Shown here: positions 1-5,159 of the stretch, in pieces | Position numbering within the stretch: the stretch's first letter is position 1 | Layout of the letters: every line of letters starts with the position of its first letter | Source: Sulfurovum sp. | Lineage (GTDB): Bacteria > Campylobacterota > Campylobacteria > Campylobacterales > Sulfurovaceae | Reading direction: 5' to 3' | Length of the DNA stretch: 21,683 bases | Assembly: GCA_022729615.1 (NCBI GenBank) | Contig: DZAQ01000009.1 | Location: 1 to 21,683, forward strand | The notes under the pieces: model-generated | Seen by the model: the letters and a program-made list of their open reading frames with translations, nothing else | What the model was told of the DNA's origin: nothing | Databases searched by the model: none | Position numbers and translations under genes: made by a program

Positions 1-18
1 ATTATTTTCAAAAAAGAG

Positions 19-46
19 TTGCAATCAAAATAATTTGGAGTATAAT
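19..46 (+). promoter_or_regulatory. Sigma-70-type promoter for the Tyr-rich lipoprotein
   Basis: TTGCAA (19-24) and a perfect TATAAT (41-46) are separated by 16 bp. The start codon lies 36 nt after the -10 box, with a GAGG ribosome binding site at 73-76. The match to the consensus is seen directly; promoter activity is inferred. Confidence 0.6.
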
Positions 47-82
47 CATCTGTGAGTTTTATCAAATCTAACGAGGTGTAAA

Positions 83-508
83 ATGATAAAAAATGAGTTG
101 AAAAAAATCGGAATGATCGCAGCGCTCTCTTCGACACTGCTCTTTACCGGATGTACCCCTGAAGAGCAGGCGTTGGCGGCGGGTGCGATCGCAGGCGCTT
201 CTGTGGCAGCTGTAGCGATGTCATCATATAGTTATCCCTACTATTATGATACGCCTTACTACTACTATGGCGGACGGTACTACTATGGCGGGTATTATCG
301 TGACGGATACTACTACTACAACGGAAGACCATTATATAACGGTCACTACTATTACAGCGGCTATCGATACTACAACGGCAGACGATATACGGCAGATGTA
401 GGGCAATACGGGTACTATGCCAATAGGTCGCAATACACAAACCGCCATACCTATAATAGAGATTACAATAGAAACTATAATTATAATAGGAACTATAGAA
501 GATACTAA
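83..508 (+). CDS. Tyr/Gly/Asn-rich lipoprotein, function unknown
   Basis: This 141-aa protein has a basic N-terminus, a hydrophobic stretch and a lipobox-like LFTGC, so Cys24 is the likely lipidated residue and the protein is probably exported and anchored in a membrane. After the cysteine comes a small Ala/Gly-rich segment (about 29-46), and the rest is dominated by Tyr, Gly, Asn and Arg in short YYY- and YNG-type runs with no recognisable domain. Low complexity of this type suggests a disordered or stacked surface-exposed tail. The start is supported by GAGG 6 nt upstream and a good promoter. A composite palindromic repeat lies just downstream. I do not recognise the family. A second Tyr-rich secreted protein is encoded at 10990-12180, but the two are not clearly homologous. 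Confidence 0.8.
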   Translation: MIKNELKKIGMIAALSSTLLFTGCTPEEQALAAGAIAGASVAAVAMSSYSYPYYYDTPYYYYGGRYYYGGYYRDGYYYYNGRPLYNGHYYYSGYRYYNGRRYTADVGQYGYYANRSQYTNRHTYNRDYNRNYNYNRNYRRY

Positions 509-518
509 TGAACAGCAT

Positions 519-684
519 CTAAAAACCTATCAATAGACTGCCACGGCTTTTTCAAAGCCTCGCAGTGACAAGAGTTTGTCATTGTGTACTTGATGCGGAA
601 TCCGCTTATTGCAGTATGGATCCTCGGGTCAAGCCCGAGGATGACGAAATTATGTCATTGCGAACGAAGCGCGGCAATCTACAT
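519..684. repeat. Dispersed palindromic repeat, copy 1 (composite)
   Basis: The left arm (about 519-570) matches the inverted right arm of the copy at 2999-3106, and the right arm (653-684) matches that copy's inverted left arm, so this copy lies in the opposite orientation. Between the arms is an extra stretch of about 80 bp absent from the other copies. It holds two perfect hairpins: GCGGA/TCCGC (595-605) and a 9-bp stem ATCCTCGGG/CCCGAGGAT (620-642, loop of 5). No coding potential is seen. The 9-bp hairpin could also help end transcription of the lipoprotein gene, but it has no T-tract. Confidence 0.7.
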
Positions 685-699
685 ATTGGGAGGTCTTGA

Positions 700-1437
700 C
701 TAGAGTATATTGGTATAAACTGCTTGTACATCCTCGTCGTCTTCGAGTTTTTCGATGAGGGTATCTATCTCGTCCATCTGCGCTTCGGTGATCTCGATCG
801 GGGTGTTGGCGATATATTCGAGTGTGGATTTGGTCGCTTCGATCCCTCTTGCTTCAAGCGCCTTATGCAGCTCCCCAAATGATCTGTAATCCCCGTAAAT
901 TCGAATGATCTGTTTGTCCTCGCCGACCTCTTGCGCTTCGACATCCTCTTCGATCTCTTCGAGTCCGAAATCGATCAGTTCTAGCTCCAGCTCTTCGATA
1001 TCCCTCTCCTCTTTTTTGTCAAATACAAAGACCGCTTTTCTGGTAAACATAAAATCCAATGCACCCGAGGTGAGCATCTCGGCTCTGTTTCTAGTGAGTA
1101 TCGCTTTGACATTGGCTACGGTTCTCGTGCTGTTGTCAGTCGCGCATTCGATGATGAACTGCACGCCGTGCGCACCTTTGGCTTCGTAGCGGATCTCTTT
1201 GATATCGGCGGCGTCTTTGCCTGTTGCCCGCTTGATAGCCGCTTCGATATTGTCTTTTGGCATATTTTGTGCTTTGGCATTGAGGATAGCCGTGCGGAGC
1301 TTGGGGTTCATATCGGGGTCTGTGCCCCCATCTTTGGCTGCCATGGTGATAATTTTTCCCAATTTCGGAAAGACGCGGGACATCGTCCCCCATCGTTTCA
1401 TTTTGGCTGCTTTGCGGTACTCAAAGGCTCTACCCAT
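700..1437 (-). CDS. yebC: YebC/PmpR family regulatory protein
   Basis: This 245-aa protein opens with the family signature MGRAFEYRKAAK and carries the expected PKLGK..TMAAKDGG segment and the NPKLR..NAKAQNMPKDNIEAAIKRA helical block in the N-terminal third. The acidic middle (about 140-170) and C-terminal domains follow, and the length is normal for the family. Members have been described as DNA-binding regulators (PmpR-type) and, more recently, as ribosome-associated factors that relieve stalling at proline-rich sequences; the sequence alone does not decide which role applies. The start is supported by AAGGA on the minus strand (1445-1449). The gene diverges from selO, with about 110 bp between the two start codons. 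Confidence 0.95.
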   Translation of the reverse strand: MGRAFEYRKAAKMKRWGTMSRVFPKLGKIITMAAKDGGTDPDMNPKLRTAILNAKAQNMPKDNIEAAIKRATGKDAADIKEIRYEAKGAHGVQFIIECATDNSTRTVANVKAILTRNRAEMLTSGALDFMFTRKAVFVFDKKEERDIEELELELIDFGLEEIEEDVEAQEVGEDKQIIRIYGDYRSFGELHKALEARGIEATKSTLEYIANTPIEITEAQMDEIDTLIEKLEDDEDVQAVYTNIL

Positions 1438-1464
1438 TTCTTTATCCTTCGTTTTTTGTCTGAA

Positions 1465-1470
1465 ATTATA
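1465..1470 (-). promoter_or_regulatory. -10 box for yebC
   Basis: A perfect TATAAT is present on the minus strand 27 nt before the yebC start codon. There is no convincing -35 at the usual spacing, which is common in Campylobacterota. Promoter assignment is inferred. Confidence 0.4.
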
Positions 1471-1514
1471 TCGTTTGGGTCGTTATAGACGCCTTTTGGA
1501 GTACGCTGCTTCAG

Positions 1515-1520
1515 TATAAT
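1515..1520 (+). promoter_or_regulatory. -10 box for selO
   Basis: A perfect TATAAT lies 27 nt before the selO start codon, again without a clear -35. It sits in the short region shared with the divergent yebC promoter. Confidence 0.4.
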
Positions 1521-1547
1521 CAAAGCTCTATTGTGTAGTATAGCCGT

Positions 1548-2984
1548 ATGAAACTAGATGAAATAAGAGTGACCAATCCCTATCTTGCGCTGCCTGAACT
1601 CTGCTATACCAGAGTGAAGCCGACCCCGCTCGCAAAACCATACCTCATCCATGCCAATGCTGAAGTGGCACGACTGCTTTGCTTGGATGAGGAGGAGCTG
1701 GAGAGCGAACGATTTGTTGATTTCGTCAACGGTGCGCTGGAGTTAGGAGGAGGCGATCCTTTCGCAATGTGCTATGCCGGGCACCAGTTCGGGTTTTATG
1801 TCCCGAGATTGGGGGATGGCAGGGCGATCAATATCGGTACGGTGGGCAAGTATCATATGCAGCTCAAAGGCGCCGGTTTGACGCGCTACTCTCGTGATGG
1901 AGACGGTCGCGCGGTATTGCGCTCTTCGATTCGGGAGTATTTGATGTCTGAGGCGATGCACCATTTGGGTATCCCCACGACACGGGCATTGGCGCTGATA
2001 GGCTCACAGCAGCAAGTTATCAGAGAACAATGGGAAAAGGGGGCTATAGTGCTGCGTGTGTCACCCTCTTGGGTGCGTTTCGGAACTTTCGAATATTTTG
2101 CCCATCATAAGAAGCATTTTGAACTTGAGGCGCTGGCAGAATATGTGATCGCTGAGAGCTATCCGCACTTAGCCGACAAGGAGGATCGCTATAGAGTGCT
2201 CTTTGGAGAGGTGGTGCATCGAACTGCCCTCTTGATGGCGAAATGGCAAGCGGTCGGATTCAACCATGGCGTCATGAACACCGATAATATGTCGATCGCA
2301 GGCCTCACGATCGATTATGGTCCGTATGCGTTTTTGGATGATTATGATTTCAACTACATCTGCAACCATACCGATAGAAACGGGCGATATAGTTTCGGCA
2401 ATCAGCCAAATATCGGCGCATGGAATCTGCGTGCGCTGATGCATGCTTTTGAGTCTCTGGCTTCATCCCAAAGGATGGAGGAGATATTGGATGGGTATGG
2501 CAAGATCTATACGGATCATTATCTGGAGCTGATGACCCTGAAGCTGGGGTTAGAGAGCTTTGAGGCGGAGGATACGGAGTTGCTGCGGCATCTTTTGGGG
2601 ATGATGCAAGGGCTAGGCGTGGACTACACTAGCTTTTTTCGTACACTCAGCGAGTATGACGGCTCAAGAGAGGCGCTGCTGGCTTTGGGACTCTACCATA
2701 AACCGATGCATGATTGGCTCGATAGCTACGACAGGCGTTTGGAGAGAAATAGCTCTTCGCATCGCGAGAGAAGTGCAAAAATGAAGCAGGTAAATCCCAA
2801 ATATGTCCTCAAAAATTATATGCTTCAAGAGGCTATCGATGCTTCGCAAATAGGGGATTTTTCTTTGGTGAAGGCGCTTTTTGTGATCGCGCAAAAGCCT
2901 TTTGACGAGCATCCGCAGTTCCAAAGGTGGGCAGGCGCAACTGCGGATATATTGAAAAATAAGAAATTAAGCTGCTCCTCGTAG
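1548..2984 (+). CDS. selO: SelO family protein adenylyltransferase (YdiU/UPF0061)
   Basis: The 478-aa protein matches SelO pseudokinases, which flip ATP in the active site and transfer AMP to Ser/Thr/Tyr of target proteins, a role linked to redox stress. Motifs in order: QLKGAG (Lys107), SSIREYLMSEAM (Glu130), GVMNTDN (Asp246, Asn247) and TIDYGPY (Asp256). These five residues sit at a constant offset of 6 from the catalytic set I recall for Pseudomonas syringae SelO (K113, E136, D252, N253, D262), so the enzyme should be active. It ends in CSS; no selenocysteine context was examined. No strong ribosome binding site precedes the ATG, but the N-terminal sequence fits the family. A small thioredoxin-fold gene lies downstream on the same strand, past a repeat. 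Confidence 0.95.
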   Translation: MKLDEIRVTNPYLALPELCYTRVKPTPLAKPYLIHANAEVARLLCLDEEELESERFVDFVNGALELGGGDPFAMCYAGHQFGFYVPRLGDGRAINIGTVGKYHMQLKGAGLTRYSRDGDGRAVLRSSIREYLMSEAMHHLGIPTTRALALIGSQQQVIREQWEKGAIVLRVSPSWVRFGTFEYFAHHKKHFELEALAEYVIAESYPHLADKEDRYRVLFGEVVHRTALLMAKWQAVGFNHGVMNTDNMSIAGLTIDYGPYAFLDDYDFNYICNHTDRNGRYSFGNQPNIGAWNLRALMHAFESLASSQRMEEILDGYGKIYTDHYLELMTLKLGLESFEAEDTELLRHLLGMMQGLGVDYTSFFRTLSEYDGSREALLALGLYHKPMHDWLDSYDRRLERNSSSHRERSAKMKQVNPKYVLKNYMLQEAIDASQIGDFSLVKALFVIAQKPFDEHPQFQRWAGATADILKNKKLSCSS

Positions 2985-2998
2985 TATAATAATAAATG

Positions 2999-3106
2999 TG
3001 GTCTCTAAAAACCAGATTGCCGCGCTTCGCTCGCAAAGACAAATTTCCGTCACTGCGAGGCTTTGAAAAAGCTGTGGCAGTCTATCAGCCGATTTTTAGA
3101 GGTACC
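2999..3106. repeat. Dispersed palindromic repeat, copy 2
   Basis: This is an element of about 105 bp with inverted ends CTCTAAAAA (3003-3011) and TTTTTAGAG (3093-3101). Inside are two long imperfectly complementary arms: GATTGCCGCGCTTCGCTCGCA on the left and CACTGCGAGGCTTTG..GTGGCAGTC on the right. It lies between selO and the thioredoxin-like gene and has no coding content. It looks like a small non-autonomous (MITE- or REP-like) element. Confidence 0.75.
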
Positions 3107-3126
3107 CATACATAGAAAGGAATCCA

Positions 3127-3444
3127 ATGGAGCTTGAAGAGCTGCAAGAGATCATAAAAAACGAAATGGGCGTGCTGCTCTATTTTTCGGGAGAGAACTG
3201 CAATGTCTGCCATGCCCTTCGCCCGAAATTCAAAGAGCTGTTTGAGACGCGATTTCCTTTGATCCGTCAGATATATCTTGATGCACACGAAAATAGCGCA
3301 CTCTCGGTATATTTCCAAGTCTTTTCAGCGCCTACGATGATACTTTTTTTGGATGGACGGGAGTTTGCCCGAGAGGGACGCAATGTAAGTTTGGATCAAT
3401 TGGCGCAACGAGTAGGTCGTCTGTATGATATTTTGAATAGTTGA
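3127..3444 (+). CDS. Small thioredoxin-fold protein (CNVC active site)
   Basis: The 105-aa protein has the size and pattern of a minimal thioredoxin: a beta strand VLLYFSG, a redox motif C25-N-V-C28, and the cis-proline segment SAPTMILF (Pro69) followed by LDGREFAREG. The active site is CNVC rather than the CGPC of canonical thioredoxin, so it is better called thioredoxin-like; substrate and partner are unknown. There is no signal peptide, so it should act in the cytoplasm. AAAGGA (3116-3121) supports the start. It lies between selO and the encapsulin operon. A role in redox chemistry linked to either is possible but not shown. Confidence 0.85.
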   Translation: MELEELQEIIKNEMGVLLYFSGENCNVCHALRPKFKELFETRFPLIRQIYLDAHENSALSVYFQVFSAPTMILFLDGREFAREGRNVSLDQLAQRVGRLYDILNS

Positions 3445-3464
3445 TATAAATTATCCAAAAACTG

Positions 3465-3473
3465 TGTTATAAT
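3465..3473 (+). promoter_or_regulatory. Extended -10 promoter for the 76-aa protein
   Basis: TGTTATAAT is a perfect extended -10 (TGn plus TATAAT), 27 nt before the start codon at 3501. The -35 region is not convincing, which fits an extended -10 promoter. It begins 20 nt after the stop of the thioredoxin-like gene. Confidence 0.5.
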
Positions 3474-3500
3474 CATTTGAAATCAACCAAAGGAGAAGTT

Positions 3501-3731
3501 ATGAGCGGAAAAGTTACCACCATTGAAGAGATCGGTCTATCGGGCACCAAGGACGGGCAAATATCTATCACGATTATAGAGCAGCCGTATGGTCCCAAAA
3601 GCGAAAGTGTCGCAAGCATAGGTATCTCTTTGCAGTCAGCATCAGGTGAGCCCGACTGGAAAGTACATCTTCCAAAATCAAACATCGATGCAGTCATCGC
3701 TGCACTTCAAAAAGCCAAAGAGTCTCTTTAG
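3501..3731 (+). CDS. Conserved-looking 76-aa hypothetical protein
   Basis: I chose the ATG at 3501 because AGGAG (3491-3495) precedes it at ideal spacing; the frame is open back to an ATG at 3477 that has no ribosome binding site. The product is a small soluble protein with no cysteines, no membrane segment and no signal peptide. The pattern suggests a few beta strands (ISITIIEQPYG, VASIGISLQ, WKVHLP) and then a C-terminal amphipathic helix (NIDAVIAALQKAKESL). I do not recognise the family. It has its own extended -10 promoter and sits between the thioredoxin-like gene and the encapsulin operon, separated from the latter by a decayed repeat. Confidence 0.75.
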   Translation: MSGKVTTIEEIGLSGTKDGQISITIIEQPYGPKSESVASIGISLQSASGEPDWKVHLPKSNIDAVIAALQKAKESL

Positions 3732-3734
3732 GGG

Positions 3735-3800
3735 ATCTCAAAACAAGATTGCCGAACTTTGCTCGCAAAGACGAATTTTCGTCTCCGCGATACCTTCCTG
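3735..3800. repeat. Dispersed palindromic repeat, copy 3 (decayed, half element)
   Basis: CTCAAAACAAGATTGCCG followed by TTTGCTCGCAAAGAC matches the left half of copy 2 with several changes. The right half is not recognisable beyond about 3800. A perfect 7-bp hairpin AGACGAA/TTCGTCT (3769-3784, loop of 2) lies in it. It starts 4 nt after the stop of the 76-aa gene and may serve as its 3' hairpin. Confidence 0.5.
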
Positions 3801-3878
3801 CTCAATCCGCGCAAAAGATTTTAATTCTATTCAGTTTTAATATTTTATACAAATAATTTTTTTTAATAAAATTTTATT

Positions 3879-3901
3879 TATACTAAGAGTATATTTATAA
3901 T
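3879..3901 (+). promoter_or_regulatory. Encapsulin operon promoter with a palindromic operator candidate
   Basis: A perfect TATAAT (3896-3901) lies 27 nt before the ferritin-like start codon in a very AT-rich region. Immediately upstream is a perfect inverted repeat TATACT-AAG-AGTATA (3879-3893), placed where a repressor would block RNA polymerase. AT-rich dyads of this size resemble Fur or PerR boxes in general character only; the regulator is inferred from the iron-storage function and not shown. Confidence 0.45.
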
Positions 3902-3928
3902 AGAATAAAAATAAATGAAGGAGTAGTC

Positions 3929-4318
3929 ATGGCACATGAAGGGTTTCATGAAGATTCGAATTTGCTTTCGGATTTTACGAAAGATTACCATCGTATCATA
4001 CAAAGTACTATAGAAGAGCTTGAGGCGGTGGACTGGTACAACCAACGAGCAGAAGCTGCCACCGATCCGCAAGCGAGGGCGATCATGGAGCACAATCGCG
4101 ACGAAGAGATAGAACATGCCTGTATGGGGCTGGAGTGGCTCAGACGCAACTCCCCCAAATGGGATGCTATGATGCGCGAGTTTCTCTTCAAAGAGGGAAG
4201 TATCATAGAGCAAGAGGCGATCACGACAGGCAAGGCAAGTGCTGCGGATGCCGCAGAGGTGAAACCTCAAGCCGTGAACGCCCCAACAGGCGTTTTGAGT
4301 ATCGGAAACAACAAATAA
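3929..4318 (+). CDS. encFtn: Encapsulated ferritin-like protein (EncFtn), encapsulin cargo
   Basis: The 129-aa protein is a half-size ferritin with one helical pair (about 10-90). Its metal-site pattern is EELEAVDWY (Glu29, Glu30, Glu32, Trp36, Tyr37) and DEEIEH (Glu60, His63). These keep the spacing of Rhodospirillum rubrum EncFtn as I recall it (E31, E32, E34, W38, Y39, E62, H65; offset 2). Such proteins assemble as rings whose subunit interfaces form the ferroxidase centre, oxidise Fe(II), and depend on the surrounding shell to store the mineral. An Ala/Pro-rich linker (about 101-120) leads to the C-terminal peptide GVLSIGNNK, which resembles cargo-loading peptides. AAGGAG (3918-3923) fixes the start. 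The shell gene follows after 10 nt. It is not a bacterioferritin or rubrerythrin: it is too short and has only one ExxH-type helix pair. Confidence 0.95.
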   Translation: MAHEGFHEDSNLLSDFTKDYHRIIQSTIEELEAVDWYNQRAEAATDPQARAIMEHNRDEEIEHACMGLEWLRRNSPKWDAMMREFLFKEGSIIEQEAITTGKASAADAAEVKPQAVNAPTGVLSIGNNK

Positions 4319-4328
4319 GGAGAAAAAA

Positions 4329-5126
4329 ATGAAATTTTTAAATCGTGAATCTTCCCCAATCGCTCCTGCGGTTTGGAGTCAAATTGATGCCGAGTTTACG
4401 ACTCTATTGAGTCAACGGCTCAAACTTCGCAGTACGGTCGATTTCGTGCCGGTATCATTCGAGACCGACAGTGTCGCCACCGGATCGCTCAAGTCACTCT
4501 CCTCAAAAGGCGGAGTTACTATGAGCGCGAGGGTGCCGTTGCCGATGGTTGAGATCTGTTATGATTTTGAGATGCCAAAAGCAGTGATCGAAGAGTTCAA
4601 ACGGGATAAACCGAATTTTGACAACAAGGTCTTTAAGAATGCAGCTAATACATTTAGCGGTATCGAAAACAGCCTTATTTTGGACGGTCTCAAAGGCGCT
4701 GCGATAGATGGTATTCTAGGACAAATTCCTCATAAGCCGATCAAAACCAAAGATACAAAAGGACTTATCGATGCAGTCTCATCGATGATCGCCGCATTTG
4801 CCGGGGATTTTGTGGCAGGACCCTACAAGCTGGTGCTTTCCACTGCTACGCTCATCAAGATGGTAGGCGAGAGCGAAGGGGGCGTGAGCATCAAAGATCG
4901 TCTTGAAGCGGTGCTGGGTGCAAATTTCTTCGTCGTTTGCGAAGCGATCGGCAACGACAAGATCCTAGCGCTCTCTACTCGCGGAGGGGATTTTGCATTA
5001 TACAATGGCTTAGATGTAAGCATCGGCTATAGTGGAGAGGAGTCTGAAAGCTATAAGCTCTTTATGATGGAGAGCGCGACTTTTAGGGTTATCAATCCGG
5101 AAGCGGCATTGATCATCTCGCTTTAG
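4329..5126 (+). CDS. enc: Encapsulin shell protein (family 1, HK97 fold)
   Basis: The 265-aa protein has the length of T=1 encapsulins (Thermotoga maritima is about 264 aa) and the family landmarks: N-terminal AP..W..ID helix region, a central RVPLPMVEICYDFEMP strand, the TFSGIENSLILDG segment, the GPYKLVLST..L core, the VLGANFFV region and the DVSIGY strand near the C-terminus. It should self-assemble into an icosahedral compartment, probably 60 subunits and roughly 20-25 nm if T=1, holding the ferritin-like cargo encoded just upstream. Its ribosome binding site AAGGAG (4317-4322) overlaps the cargo stop codon, indicating coupled expression. There are no protease motifs or phage genes nearby, so this is not a prophage capsid. 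It converges with valS. Confidence 0.95.
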   Translation: MKFLNRESSPIAPAVWSQIDAEFTTLLSQRLKLRSTVDFVPVSFETDSVATGSLKSLSSKGGVTMSARVPLPMVEICYDFEMPKAVIEEFKRDKPNFDNKVFKNAANTFSGIENSLILDGLKGAAIDGILGQIPHKPIKTKDTKGLIDAVSSMIAAFAGDFVAGPYKLVLSTATLIKMVGESEGGVSIKDRLEAVLGANFFVVCEAIGNDKILALSTRGGDFALYNGLDVSIGYSGEESESYKLFMMESATFRVINPEAALIISL

Positions 5127-5138
5127 GGTGAGAAGGTG

Positions 5139-5156
5139 AGGGTGTAGAACCCTTTT
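5139..5156. terminator. Weak terminator-like hairpin between encapsulin and valS
   Basis: The stem AGGGT/ACCCT (5139-5143 and 5149-5153) with a 5-nt loop is followed by TTT on the plus strand. It lies in the 33-bp gap between convergent genes, where a terminator is expected. The short stem and short T-run make it a weak call. Confidence 0.3.
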
Positions 5157-5159
5157 GAT

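Noticed and set aside
144..518. 124-aa minus-strand frame rich in Tyr, Ser and Cys
   Set aside because: It is the complement of the repetitive Tyr-rich lipoprotein gene, which has a promoter, ribosome binding site and lipobox.
519..684. Possible CRISPR-like or RNA gene signal in the repeat-rich gap
   Set aside because: The repeats are inverted and dispersed, with no regular direct-repeat and spacer pattern, and no tRNA- or rRNA-like sequence is present.
4329..5126. HK97-fold protein as evidence of a prophage
   Set aside because: There is no portal, terminase, protease, tail or integrase gene nearby, and it is paired with an encapsulated ferritin, so it is an encapsulin shell.
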